DNA of 44,085 nucleotides from an uncultured Gammaproteobacteria bacterium (GCA_913058275.1 CAJXQP010000003.1:1-44085), one strand, 5' to 3'; positions 8,832 to 19,247 are shown, numbered from the stretch's first letter. Numbers and translations: made by a program. The notes: generated by a model not told the origin, from the sequence alone.

Positions 8832-10616
8832 TTATGGCAGAGCAAACACATAAACATTAGTACCGCGACTCGGACGTAACTCCGGCGTCAGGTTTACTTG
8901 TCCACTGCCAGTATTAACCGCGACATATTGTTTCCCATCGACGGCGAAGGTAATCGGATAGCCACTAACAGAAGAGCCAAGATTAACTTCCCACAGGATC
9001 TCACCAGTGTCATGGTCATGGGCGCGAAAGCGGCCATTGGAATCGCCACCGAAGATAAGTCCACCGCCTGTGGCGGCCAGCGACATGGTGCCAGCGCGTT
9101 GTTCATAGAGCCATTCGGTCTTGCCTGTCTCCGCCGAGATGGCACGGACTGTTCCAAGGTTCTCTGTGCCCGGAGTTAACTGATGGCGAGCCGCTAATGA
9201 ATAGATGGCCAAGCCGCCTTGGCCACCCGCAGTTAACGCTTGGGCAGTCTCACTTTCGAAATTTGCAGTGGCCAACATATTTGCGCAGGTATTTCGAAGT
9301 GGGTAATACATGGTATTGGTCAGTGGGCTATAGGCCCCCGCTTCCCAATCTTTACCACCGGTCCAAGACGGGCAAACGAAAACCACTTGTTCCGATTCGC
9401 GAAATACTACATCGGGGTTTTCAGTGACGGCGCCGGTTGCACCATCAATATCTTGAATAACATTTTGTTGCACAGTAGGAGTCGCCCAGAGAAATTCACC
9501 GGTAGCTCGATCCAGCGTGTAAACCACACCGGTCTTGCCCGGAATGCCAGTAATAACTTTGCGGACTTCACCGAACTCAAGGTCTGGATTTATCCACGTC
9601 ACCGCATCAGGGTCGGGTGCCACTCGGGTTTCAACTAATAACCTTTCGAAGGGGTGATCTAAATCCCAGTGATCATTCAAGTGCTGGTAGTACCAGCGCA
9701 TCTCTCCGGTATCTACTTCCAAGGCCATAGTGGAATTGTGATAAAGATGCTTGTTGTCCACACCACCGAGATAGAACTTCGGTGCCGGAGAGGTGACAGA
9801 AGTACCAAGAATGATTAGCTTAAGCTCGGGGTCGTAGCTGGGCACCATCCACGAGCCAACATGCTGCCGCTGCTCGAACGGCACATCTCCCCAAGTTTCG
9901 TCGCCCGGTTCGCCTGGCGCCGGTATTAAACGGCGTCGCCATAACTCTGCACCGGTGCTGGCATCGTGTGCCGTAATGACGCAAGCGTTGGGGCCACCCC
10001 AAGGCCGGCAGCTACGACCGGAAATAACTCTACCGTCGGCGATGATTGGCCCGGAACTGTGCGTAGCAGAGTTGACTTTATAGTCAAAAATTTTCGTTTC
10101 CCAAACCATTTCACCGGTGAGGGCATCCAGAGCGAAAACAAAATTGTCATCGCTGGTATTAATAATGAGGTTTTCGTAAATCGCTAGATTACGGTTATTA
10201 CGGGCATTGCCTCCAACCATCTCATAGAGATCGTCTGGAATATCACGGCGATATTCCCAGATAAAATCACCGGACTCGGCATCTACCGCCTGAATAACAT
10301 CATTAGCCTGAGGTACATACAAAATACCGTTATAGGCCAAGGGTGTTATTTCGCCGGTTCCGATCTCTAAATCGCGAGTCCACACCATGCGTAATTGATC
10401 TACGTTGCTGCGATCTATTTGATCCAGCGGGCTGTAGCCCCAGCTATCTAGGGTGCGGCGCCACATTAACCAATCGCTATCTGCGGGATTTTGTAACATC
10501 GCGTCGGTTACTAGCACAAAGTCGTCTTGCGCTAGAGAATTGAACGACAGGGAAAGAAATAGAACGAAACACACGAGATACTTACAGCATTTTATTCGCG
10601 GAGTATGATCAAACAT
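8832..10616 (-). CDS. PQQ-dependent dehydrogenase-like (PQQ-binding beta-propeller), secreted
   Basis: 594 aa; AVDAESGDFIWEYRR, ALDALTGEMVWET, AHDHDTGEILWEVNLGS, VDGKQYVAV motifs. Confidence 0.92.
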   Translation of the reverse strand: MFDHTPRIKCCKYLVCFVLFLSLSFNSLAQDDFVLVTDAMLQNPADSDWLMWRRTLDSWGYSPLDQIDRSNVDQLRMVWTRDLEIGTGEITPLAYNGILYVPQANDVIQAVDAESGDFIWEYRRDIPDDLYEMVGGNARNNRNLAIYENLIINTSDDNFVFALDALTGEMVWETKIFDYKVNSATHSSGPIIADGRVISGRSCRPWGGPNACVITAHDASTGAELWRRRLIPAPGEPGDETWGDVPFEQRQHVGSWMVPSYDPELKLIILGTSVTSPAPKFYLGGVDNKHLYHNSTMALEVDTGEMRWYYQHLNDHWDLDHPFERLLVETRVAPDPDAVTWINPDLEFGEVRKVITGIPGKTGVVYTLDRATGEFLWATPTVQQNVIQDIDGATGAVTENPDVVFRESEQVVFVCPSWTGGKDWEAGAYSPLTNTMYYPLRNTCANMLATANFESETAQALTAGGQGGLAIYSLAARHQLTPGTENLGTVRAISAETGKTEWLYEQRAGTMSLAATGGGLIFGGDSNGRFRAHDHDTGEILWEVNLGSSVSGYPITFAVDGKQYVAVNTGSGQVNLTPELRPSRGTNVYVFALP

Positions 10617-10927
10617 CGGCGGGCTCCTAGGGGCTGGTTTCCTTGAAAAGAACAGCTCTTTTGTTGTTCTTTAAAACTCTTTGAGAACCACCCTACCTGA
10701 TGTTTTAGAAATTTTCTATGGTGCCCGATGTTCTGTTATCACTGTCATAAAGGCTGACATGTAGTTCTAATGTTGCCGCGGTAGTACCGGGCTTCTGAGC
10801 CGCACTAGAAAGCACGCCTAATTGCTTAGATTAAGAACCGCCAATAGCCTATACTGAATTCGTACGTATCATTTGGGCGCAGTCCTGAAGTACCCAACCT
10901 ATAGTTCAACTTGTAGGGGGTCAAAAA

Positions 10928-11361
10928 ATGTTTACGATTCGCAAATTCTGTTTTCCTATTCTTTTACTTATCCTGCCTCTAACTCTGAATGCACAGAGCT
11001 ATCCCCAAATGACGGGTGTCTGGAAGGGGCATATTCGTATCGTTACCTCGCCTAATCTGCGTTCAGATGACTTGGTCGCAGGAGGTGTAATAATCAGCGA
11101 AGCGGATCTAGAGTTAACGATAAGCGCGCAAGACGGCGAGGTATTCATTGGCTCTTCACAGCTCTCAACAATGGCGCGCGGGGCTGAACCTATTCTCGTC
11201 TATGGTTCAATTCGATCAACAGGTCGTGAGGCATATTTATTGACTCTCTAGGCGGCCATGGCCAGCTCTGGTTCGAAGACAACAACAATTTTGAGTACTG
11301 TTATTCATCACTGGGCACTGACAGTATTGTTTCCTACTGCGCGAAACTCCAAAAAGAATAG
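10928..11361 (+). pseudogene. Small secreted protein interrupted by a probable single-base frameshift
   Basis: ORF 10928-11251 (signal peptide MFTIRKFCFPILLLILPLTLNAQ) then coding-like continuation in another frame: ...IDSLGGHGQLWFEDNNNFEYCYSSLGTDSIVSYCAKLQKE* ending 11361. Confidence 0.55.
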
Positions 11362-11389
11362 TCGAACTCGCAACAGCGTATTGGGATGC

Positions 11390-11487
11390 TACTACCAATA
11401 TCTCTCACCGGGCTAGTATTCGTTGAAATTGCGTTTTGCTTGCTTTCTAGCTCAAGTTTTACACTGCTATCAGGATTCTGGTCTGGA
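11390..11487 (-). pseudogene. Relic of the 5' end and upstream region of an APC family permease gene
   Basis: Minus-strand reading L-S-*-K-A-S-K-T-Q-F-Q-R-I-L-A-R-* aligns without gaps to LSKEESKTQFLRVLGRR at the start of 16978-18357; upstream CCAGAATCC also shared. Confidence 0.65.
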
Positions 11488-12705
11488 TTAAAACTGTCGC
11501 TGCAGAAGCTGCAGAATCTCTGCGCGGTTGTTGACCGTTTGATTAGTTAGAATCACGAACGGATACAGGCCATCCGGTCCGGGCATGTAGCCGGCGAAGT
11601 TGTAGACGCCGGTCAAGGTGCCGCTCTTGCGTAGTACCCCGCCCGCCTCGGGTAGCAGATCGGCATAGGGCTTAAAGACTTCGAGAATACGCATCATGCC
11701 AGCTGCACTGCTGCGTTGGGTACGGGACAGACCTGAGCCCTCCAGCATAAGTAGGGACTGTGGGTCGCGTCCGAAACTATCCCCATACAATTCAGCAAGC
11801 CACTGCTGCAGGACAGCACGAGCCGACTCGCTCGTGGCAGGATAGCCACTGGCTTGCGCCCCAAGTGTGAGGAAGAGTTGATTGGCGATGAAGTTGTTAG
11901 AATAACGCAGCATGCCCTCTAGATTGTCGCGCAGAGATTGAGAACTGCGATGACTATAAAAGAGTGTCCACTCGTCTGTCACGGCTTGTTGATGAAAGTC
12001 CGCATCGGATACGGTGATGCCAGAGTCTATAAGAAAGTGCCGAAACAGTTGTTGAGCCTGTCGCAAGCCAGCAACCGGGTCATCACCCAGATTGATGCGT
12101 TGTGGTTCGCCTTGGGAAAGCTGCTCGCCTAGCTCGCGAGCAAAAGCTGTCAAGGGGGTCTGCGTCTCGCCCGTGACCAGTCTACCGTCTGTTCTCCATG
12201 CCAGATTCACCGTGTTGAAATTTACGGCCAAGGCACTATTGCGAGCAGCGTAGGGCTGATCACTTCCGCTCTCAATGGGTAGGTCGGGATTCGGTTCGAA
12301 GGCGGAGTCGTCCATGACTAGGCGGCGAATCTGCTGCAGTCCGCGCTGGTCCAGAGTATTGGCAATACGGGCAATCTCCTCGGACACCAGAAATGGGTCG
12401 CCTAAGCCTCGGATCAACAGGTCGCCACTGCCATTGCGATAAAAATGGGTCTCGAAGCGGAAGTCTTCGCCAAGCCTAGTCAGAGCCACCTGCGCTAGCG
12501 GGATCTTAAGAATGGACGCCGGTACCAGGGGTATATCAGGGTTGAGGCTCACCAGCGTCTCACCACTTGGCGAACGCAGCATCACGCTGCCATTCCCAAC
12601 CAAAGTAACTAAACGATCCTGAGCCGCAGCGGGTAGAGCCAGAGCGCAGACTAGCAACAACAGTGAAAGCGTGAACATCTGCAGAATGTGAGAAGCGAGT
12701 TTCAA
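11488..12705 (-). CDS. dacB: D-alanyl-D-alanine carboxypeptidase/endopeptidase, PBP4 (DacB) type
   Basis: 405 aa; signal peptide; SxxK (PASILK), SxN (YSNNF), KSGT motifs. Confidence 0.85.
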   Translation of the reverse strand: MKLASHILQMFTLSLLLLVCALALPAAAQDRLVTLVGNGSVMLRSPSGETLVSLNPDIPLVPASILKIPLAQVALTRLGEDFRFETHFYRNGSGDLLIRGLGDPFLVSEEIARIANTLDQRGLQQIRRLVMDDSAFEPNPDLPIESGSDQPYAARNSALAVNFNTVNLAWRTDGRLVTGETQTPLTAFARELGEQLSQGEPQRINLGDDPVAGLRQAQQLFRHFLIDSGITVSDADFHQQAVTDEWTLFYSHRSSQSLRDNLEGMLRYSNNFIANQLFLTLGAQASGYPATSESARAVLQQWLAELYGDSFGRDPQSLLMLEGSGLSRTQRSSAAGMMRILEVFKPYADLLPEAGGVLRKSGTLTGVYNFAGYMPGPDGLYPFVILTNQTVNNRAEILQLLQRQF

Positions 12706-12940
12706 CTTGTTTATTAGCCGGTTGAATTAAAGGATTAGAGTAGTTCGATCGTCGGGCTTTGGCAATACTGATGGGGGTTGGACGCCAGAGCAAACGGGGA
12801 GAAACGTTAGGTCTATCTCCTCCTGTATGGCACCGTGCCATCATTCAGTAAAATAACTCTGCGCCTTTCTACCAAATTTACTGTATTTTTACTTTAGTCC
12901 TTTTTAAACTGTATTTTTACCAGCTTTGAACTAGTTGACT

Positions 12941-13570
12941 ATGAGAAAACTCGCATTGCTTCTGTTCATATGTGCTATCCCAATGGCTCAGGCCCAAGTG
13001 GATGCACCGCCTGCCTATCCTCGTGACGGGGCTATTAAAATGCTGGAGAACGAGCACGTCATCGTTTGGGATATTCGTTGGTTGAAACAGGACTACCCCA
13101 TCCACCGTCATCGCTATGACCATACCGGCGTTTACTACAGTCCGGGTGACAGGATAATCACATCGACTGCCGGTGAGGCTCGCGAGGTCCATACAGACGC
13201 TTGGAACATTTCATTTCAACTTGCAGGTGTTACTCACACTGAGTCCGGCATTAGTGATGAGCCACTTCGTGCCGTTTTTATTCAGATCAAACGTCCGGTT
13301 GCTGGCGCAATAGAAGCGAATTCATTACTGCCTCAGTTCCCACATGATTCTCCGCGGGAGCGCCGCTCAAACGAGAGAGTTAAAGTGTGGGAATACGATG
13401 AGTACTTTTCAAGCACTGCCGACCCAGCGCATTACCATGGCAATGATGCTGTGGTGGTCTGGTTTGATGCTGATACCCGGGCGAATGTGCATTTTATCTC
13501 GAGAGGTGCGGTACACAGCAATGACATTCCCACTGCAGCGGTTGGAGCGTTTATCTTCGAGATCCTTTAA
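12941..13570 (+). CDS. Secreted cupin-like protein of unknown function
   Basis: Signal peptide MRKLALLLFICAIPMAQA; histidine-rich IHRHRYDHTGVYYSPGDR and HYHGNDAVVVWFDADTR segments. Confidence 0.6.
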   Translation: MRKLALLLFICAIPMAQAQVDAPPAYPRDGAIKMLENEHVIVWDIRWLKQDYPIHRHRYDHTGVYYSPGDRIITSTAGEAREVHTDAWNISFQLAGVTHTESGISDEPLRAVFIQIKRPVAGAIEANSLLPQFPHDSPRERRSNERVKVWEYDEYFSSTADPAHYHGNDAVVVWFDADTRANVHFISRGAVHSNDIPTAAVGAFIFEIL

Positions 13571-13667
13571 TTAGTTCAGTGCTAACAGGGCATTGCTTTT
13601 TTGAAGTTGGACATTTCTTTCTAATACTATAAGTTGTCTAAACGCGCTAAATTTTGGAGTAGTCATC

Positions 13668-15096
13668 ATGTCTCTTACACACTCGGTCTTAAGAGTGTTG
13701 CTCACCAGCTTTTTGCTGACATCTACTCAGTCAACTTTCGCTCAGCCTAGTAACCGCTTAGCAGACTTAAGCCCAGTTACAGATGCGCAGCTCGCCAATC
13801 CTCCATCTGAGGATTGGTTGATATGGCGCAGGACCTATGATGCCCAAGGATTTAGCCCACTTGAGGAAATTGATAAGCGTAATGTCAGTCAATTAGGGGA
13901 GGCCTGGCGCACAGAGCTTCAAGAGGGCCCCAACATGGCTACGCCATTAGTACACGATGGGGTTATGTTTCTCGCCAGCACTCAGGACACAGTACTAGCA
14001 CTGGATGCGACCAGTGGAGAAGTATTATGGACCTATGAGCATCGCCCTACTGCCTTTCCAAGCTCGAAAATTGGCATTGCTTTGCATGGCGATAAAGTAA
14101 TTGTGCCAACCCAGAACATGCACGTAGTTGCGCTTGAAGCGCGCACCGGTGAGGTGATTTGGGATCATGCTATTGAAACACCCGGCAATACACCCCGCCC
14201 CTACTCTCTGCGCGGCGCACCTCTTGTTGCCAATGGCATGGTATTGCAGGGCGTTACGGCAACGATGATTCCCGAGGGTGGATTTATTGTCGGCCTTGAT
14301 TTGGATTCCGGCGATGAAGTGTGGCGGTTTCATTCGGTTGCCAGGCCGGGCGAGCCCGGCGGTAACACCTGGAACAACCTCGCCTTGGAAGACCGCAGCG
14401 GTGGATCTGTTTGGGTGCCCGCTAGCTATGATCCTGAGCTGGATTTAGCCTACTACGGTACCGCGCCAACCTACGATACCGCCCCTCTTCTGTATTCGCT
14501 AAATGAAGAGGGTGTGACAAATGAAGCCCTCTACACCAATGCCACGATTGCATTACGCCCCAAAACTGGCGAGCTGGTTTGGCATTTCCAGCATATGCCT
14601 AATGACCAATGGGATTTGGACTGGGTTTTTGAGCGACAGATAGTCGAACTAGAAGTTAATGGCGCCATGCGCAAAGTAATTGTGACGGCGGGAAAGATGG
14701 CACTCTATGATGCGCTAGATGCAGAAACCGGTGAATATATAGATTCATTTGACGTAGGCATTCAAAACATCGTTATTGCTATCGATCCTAAGACTGGGGA
14801 CAAGACAATTAACCCTATAGCAATACCGAATGCAGAAGAGGCGAATCTGTTATGCCCCATGGCCAATGGTGGACGCAATTGGCCATCGGCTTCCATCAAC
14901 CCCGTTTCCCAATTCCTTTCCCATTAGTTACGCCGTCGACGGCAAACAATATGTGGCTGTCGTGGTAGGCCAGCCTAGCCCCTTTCATGCGAGTATTTGG
15001 ATGGGTATGGTGAATGAGTTTCTTGGTGATCGCAGCCCTTTACTTAACCACACACGCAGCGGTCCGGCCATTGTTGTTTATGCTCTTAGCGAATAG
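13668..15096 (+). pseudogene. PQQ-dependent dehydrogenase-like gene with internal deletion and frameshift
   Basis: ORF 13668-14927 matches paralog 6911-8728 up to ...GRNWPSASINPVSQFL, then jumps in another frame (14830-15096) to FPISYAVDGKQYVAVVVGQ; ~104 aa present in the paralog are missing. Confidence 0.8.
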
Positions 15097-15236
15097 AGGC
15101 AGCTTAGATTCGAACTAATTTATTTGTCATGGCGCGATGTCAGGAAATAAATGAATAGATAATTAGAAGGGACAGTTAGCCATTGAAGTCACTGTATCCG
15201 GAATTCACCGAAGGTAGAAACCCAAGGACATAACAT

Positions 15237-16256
15237 ATGACAACTTTGCTGAAACGCCCTGCTCAAATTGGAAGCTTGCTGCTGTGCACCGCTATAGCAT
15301 GCTCAACCGCGCAGGCTCAGAACACCGCACGGCCTGATCTGGGAGGCGTCTGGAGCAATGCATCGCTAACTAATCTCACACGTCGGGACGGCGTAGAAAC
15401 CCTTGTCGTGTCGGCGGAAGAAGCAGCAGCTATGGCAGCTCGCGTACCGATTGGTGGTATTGAGGGCGGCTTTGATGAAGGTGATGGTGTCAATAACACG
15501 CCTGCCGCGGCCGCCGATGACTTCGGTAGCAGGGCGTACAATAATTTTTGGGTTGATCCCGGCTCCAACCTGGCTCTGGTCAAAGGCGAGTATCGTACTT
15601 CTTACATAATTAATCCGGAGAACGGTCAGGTCCCGCGTCTGGAAAATCCTACCACAGATTATCAGCGTACCAGCTTCGGCAGCCGATACCTGACAGGCAT
15701 CGGTAACGCGGATGGCCCCGAGGCCCTGCCCCTATCGGAGCGATGTATTTTATCTGAAAGTAAAGCCGGTCCAGCGATGCAAAGCGGACTCTATAACAAC
15801 ACCTATCAGTTTGTTCAAACCGATGATTACGTGATGATCGACGTGGAACAAATGCACGATGCGCGAATCATTCCCACCTTTCACTCGGCAGAAGAGGCCC
15901 GCGCCCATCGCCGGCCGGAAGTCTTGCAACAATACATGGGGGACTCTGTTGGCTGGTATGAAGGCGATGCTCTGGTAGTAGAAACTATCAATGTTAACCC
16001 TCTACAAATGCAGCAAAGCTCTACAGCTATTACGAAAAACGGCAAAGTTACTGAGCGCTTTATTCGTTATTCTGACTCTGAAATTGTTTACCGATTTACC
16101 GTGGAAGATTCTGATCTATACAGCCAGCCGTGGACCGCAGAGCTTAGCTTTCATACCTCAGATGGTCATCTCTATGAGTACGCATGTCACGAAGGCAATT
16201 ACTCCATGCCGGGTACTCTAGCTGGCGCACGTAGGCTAGAGGCAGAACAGAAATAG
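15237..16256 (+). CDS. Secreted protein of uncharacterised CHEGNY-motif family (paralog 1)
   Basis: 339 aa; signal peptide; LSERC, YNNTYQFVQTDDYV, YEYACHEGNYSMPGTLAGARRLEA; shares ordered motifs with 22017-22997 and 29710-30744. Confidence 0.8.
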   Translation: MTTLLKRPAQIGSLLLCTAIACSTAQAQNTARPDLGGVWSNASLTNLTRRDGVETLVVSAEEAAAMAARVPIGGIEGGFDEGDGVNNTPAAAADDFGSRAYNNFWVDPGSNLALVKGEYRTSYIINPENGQVPRLENPTTDYQRTSFGSRYLTGIGNADGPEALPLSERCILSESKAGPAMQSGLYNNTYQFVQTDDYVMIDVEQMHDARIIPTFHSAEEARAHRRPEVLQQYMGDSVGWYEGDALVVETINVNPLQMQQSSTAITKNGKVTERFIRYSDSEIVYRFTVEDSDLYSQPWTAELSFHTSDGHLYEYACHEGNYSMPGTLAGARRLEAEQK

Positions 16257-16263
16257 AATGAAA

Positions 16264-16317
16264 TGGGGACAGAATTATTTCTCCAGTGCGCTATCGGAAA
16301 ATAAATCTGTCCTTTTT
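16264..16317. repeat. REP-like inverted repeat/hairpin
   Basis: tggggacagaattatttctcc ... ggaaaataaatctgtcctttt inverted repeat between convergent genes. Confidence 0.7.
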
Positions 16318-16324
16318 GAATAAG

Positions 16325-16807
16325 TTAGTTAGATGAGCTGCCTATAGTCTCAGCTCCTGCCAAGGACACTTCTTCATCCTGAGCAGCCCTGACTCCACTT
16401 GTTGCCACTGCACCGATTAGCTGGCCATTCCTATAAACCGGTACGCCTCCTGCAAATGTGACACCACCTTCTACTGCCTCAATATCCCCCGCTTCAACTC
16501 TATTTCCATATTCCGCGGAAGTGAGGCCGGTTTGTGTCACCACTAAAGCTTTAGAAGTGGCAAAAGCAAAAGTGCGCGCTCCGGCTCCATCGATACGTCG
16601 CAACATCACTGGATTGTTATGTTGGTCGGTAATTAGAATCGTGACATTCCATCCCTTATCTCGAGCATAAGCTTCGGATGCCACCATGGCTGTCGTGGCT
16701 AGGTCATACGTCATCAGGCTAGGATCGTCTGCCCCTTGGGCGAAGACGGTTGCTGATGAGCAAAACAGTAGGGCTGATAGAACATACTTGTAGAATCTGC
16801 GTGTCAT
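16325..16807 (-). CDS. GlcG/HbpS-like (DUF336) heme-binding family protein, secreted
   Basis: Start at 16807 (MTRRFYKYVLSALLFCSSATVFAQ); ALVVTQTGLTSAEYG, GGVTFAGGVPVYRNGQLIGAVATSGV motifs. Confidence 0.85.
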   Translation of the reverse strand: MTRRFYKYVLSALLFCSSATVFAQGADDPSLMTYDLATTAMVASEAYARDKGWNVTILITDQHNNPVMLRRIDGAGARTFAFATSKALVVTQTGLTSAEYGNRVEAGDIEAVEGGVTFAGGVPVYRNGQLIGAVATSGVRAAQDEEVSLAGAETIGSSSN

Positions 16808-16828
16808 TGTGGTTACCTTGTTTTTCGA

Positions 16829-16850
16829 TTGGGACAGATTATTTTTCCAG
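16829..16850 (+). repeat. REP-like intergenic motif (TTGGGACAGATTATTTTTCCAG)
   Basis: Direct reading; upstream of the GlcG-like gene. Confidence 0.5.
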
Positions 16851-16961
16851 AAAAACTGTGCGAAGGTAAGACTCATAAAAGGAGGCGAACCTATTTAGTT
16901 GGCAGCTCAGCCTTTCTACCTTTGCGCGCGAAGCTAAACAGAAAAAAAGGGAGGGATGGAA

Positions 16962-16980
16962 TTGGGGACGGACACATTTA
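16962..16980 (+). repeat. REP-like motif fragment (TTGGGGACGGACACATTTA)
   Basis: Direct reading; abuts the stop of the APC permease gene. Confidence 0.45.
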
Positions 16981-18357
16981 GCTATTACTCTTTGGTTCTC
17001 CTCTTTTGCGTGCAATGCCATACAGAATCCCCCCAAGGATAGTCCACGCCAGAACAATTCCCCATTCCTGCGGCCAGATCAGAGCTGCGGGGCTACCTGG
17101 CATATAGAGCAAACCCAGACCCATTGATAACACTAATGCAGAGGTGCCTACGAATTTCCCATAACGTACTTTATACGGTCTTTCTAACTCCGGCTCCTTC
17201 TTGCGTAATACGAGGAATGACCACGCCACCATGCCATAGGCAATTACAATACCAAGGCCGCCCGCATCGACAACCCAGACCAGCGCGGGCCGTCCAAAGA
17301 AAGGGCCTATGATAGAGAGCGCACCAATCAACAGGATTGCATTTTTCGGCGTGTGGTATTTAGGATGAAGCTCGCCAAGAAATTCTGGTAATAAACCTCC
17401 GTGAGCTAAGGCATAGATAGCGCGGCTGCCACCGAGGATAAACGCGTTCCAACTGGTAATAATACCCGCGAGACCGGCTATCAATAACACCGTGCCACCA
17501 GCTTCGCCGTAGATAGTAGTGTTGGCTGCTGCGGTCACTACCTCCGAAGAATTAATGGCGGCTTCGTCCAGAACCAGGCCAACCCCCAGTACGATAAAAC
17601 CATACCAGACGATGGCCATTGCTACGGAGATCATTAACACCGCGCCAATATCTTTGAACGGCAGATCTATTTCCTCGGCGGCCTGGGGAATAGTATCGAA
17701 GCCCACAAACATAAACGGCACCATTACCAGCACCAGCGTAATGCCGGAGACGCCATCCTTAAACAGGGGCTGCATATTGCTGATGTCGCCAGTGAACAGA
17801 GCCCCGCTGACAAACAACACCCCCACCAGCAAAATAGCCAACACGACCACGCTTTGCACCAGCGCTACCATGCGCACGCCTATCACGTTGAGAACGGTCA
17901 TAGTCACTGAGCCGGCTACACCTACTAATACCCAGGACAGGTAAACATCCCAACCGGCAATTTGCCAAAGGAAAAATTTATCAAGGCCCGGTATTAATGA
18001 ATCCAGCACGGTTGGCAGAGCCACTGCCTCGAAAGTTACAACGGAGACGTAGCCGAGGATGATGCCCCAGGTGCAAATAAAGGAAGCGCCGGAGCCTAAT
18101 GCGCGTTTACTGTAAACGTGCTCGCCGCCGGCGAAAGGCAGGGCCGAGGCAAGTTCAGCATAGGTAAGACCAATTACTAATATCGCCGCGCCACCGATGA
18201 GAAACGCTACAATTGCACCGAGCGTGCCTGCAGAGCTGATCCAAGTGCCCGACAGCACTACCCAGCTCCAGCCGATCATGGCACCGAAGGCCAGAGCCAA
18301 TACCTCTCGGCGGCCCAGCACTCGTAGAAATTGCGTTTTGCTTTCTTCCTTGCTCAA
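16978..18357 (-). CDS. APC family amino acid permease
   Basis: 459 aa, ~12 hydrophobic segments; LGRREVLALAFGAMIGWSWVVLSGTW, PFAGGEHVYSKRALG motifs. Confidence 0.9.
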   Translation of the reverse strand: MSKEESKTQFLRVLGRREVLALAFGAMIGWSWVVLSGTWISSAGTLGAIVAFLIGGAAILVIGLTYAELASALPFAGGEHVYSKRALGSGASFICTWGIILGYVSVVTFEAVALPTVLDSLIPGLDKFFLWQIAGWDVYLSWVLVGVAGSVTMTVLNVIGVRMVALVQSVVVLAILLVGVLFVSGALFTGDISNMQPLFKDGVSGITLVLVMVPFMFVGFDTIPQAAEEIDLPFKDIGAVLMISVAMAIVWYGFIVLGVGLVLDEAAINSSEVVTAAANTTIYGEAGGTVLLIAGLAGIITSWNAFILGGSRAIYALAHGGLLPEFLGELHPKYHTPKNAILLIGALSIIGPFFGRPALVWVVDAGGLGIVIAYGMVAWSFLVLRKKEPELERPYKVRYGKFVGTSALVLSMGLGLLYMPGSPAALIWPQEWGIVLAWTILGGILYGIARKRGEPKSNS

Positions 18358-18387
18358 GTCACACCCCCATCGGGATTCTGGCCCAAC

Positions 18388-18942
18388 TTAAGGCCTATAG
18401 CGTAGATTGGTCCAGGCGGGAGCCGTCGGCCGCTGAATTGCGATAAACCCATAATCATGATTACTGTGGCAGGCATTGCAGCCTTTGGTAAGCGAATCAT
18501 AGGCCTGCATAAATAACGCGCTGTCCTCTTCTTCTACTGCTGCTTCAAGATCCTCTAACGGTTTGGCGGTAAACAGGGTAAGCATCTCAACGATGGATTC
18601 TCTCTTGTAGCGAGGACGCAGGACTATCATGTCTGCAATCCCCTCTTTGATGGCATCCACTGCATAGGCTGCCAACGGCCAGTTCTGCTGAGAACCTGCA
18701 AACCATAACTTGCCATGCTGCACCTGTAGAGATCCCATCAGATCACCCAACCCCGGCACATAGTTGTTAGGGTCCTTGGGCGGAGGCTGCGCTATGGCGG
18801 AATTCATCTGCACTAAACTTAAGGTTAGAATTGCCAGCACTGCAATTATTCTACTCATTCGATTCTTCCTGCTCATACTTCTCTCTTTTTGGGCTATCGC
18901 TAGTTTATAACAGCTAGGCTCTTTAGTATTAATCTCGAACAT
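18388..18942 (-). CDS. Secreted c-type cytochrome-like protein with one CxxCH motif
   Basis: Likely start at internal Met (MSRKNRMSRIIAVLAILTLSLVQMNSAIAQ); GCNACHSNHDYGF heme motif. Confidence 0.7.
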   Translation of the reverse strand: MFEINTKEPSCYKLAIAQKERSMSRKNRMSRIIAVLAILTLSLVQMNSAIAQPPPKDPNNYVPGLGDLMGSLQVQHGKLWFAGSQQNWPLAAYAVDAIKEGIADMIVLRPRYKRESIVEMLTLFTAKPLEDLEAAVEEEDSALFMQAYDSLTKGCNACHSNHDYGFIAIQRPTAPAWTNLRYRP

Positions 18943-19247
18943 ACCTACTGAACCAATCTACTGTACAAGCCCAAGCCTCGATAGCTTGGCTGGAACTGGT
19001 CGCTTCTGTTTGGCTGACATGATGTTCCCTCTGTTTGAGAGGGATTATGTACGATACCACCAAAATTGAAGAGAATTTAAGAGGAGAGAGGGGTTTATTT
19101 TTAGGCAATTTGAATGAATAACATCCTGAGTACACAAAGCTGGTTGAACTACCCCCCCGTCTACTCGCCGAAACCTATCCCATTTTACTGTGCTTCCTTG
19201 TAAGGTGGGTAATTCCTCTAATGCGCCAAAACAATAAAGAGTTCATC

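Noticed and set aside
9240-9638. 132 aa ORF antisense to a PQQ dehydrogenase
   Set aside because: Shadow ORF with no start context or motifs.
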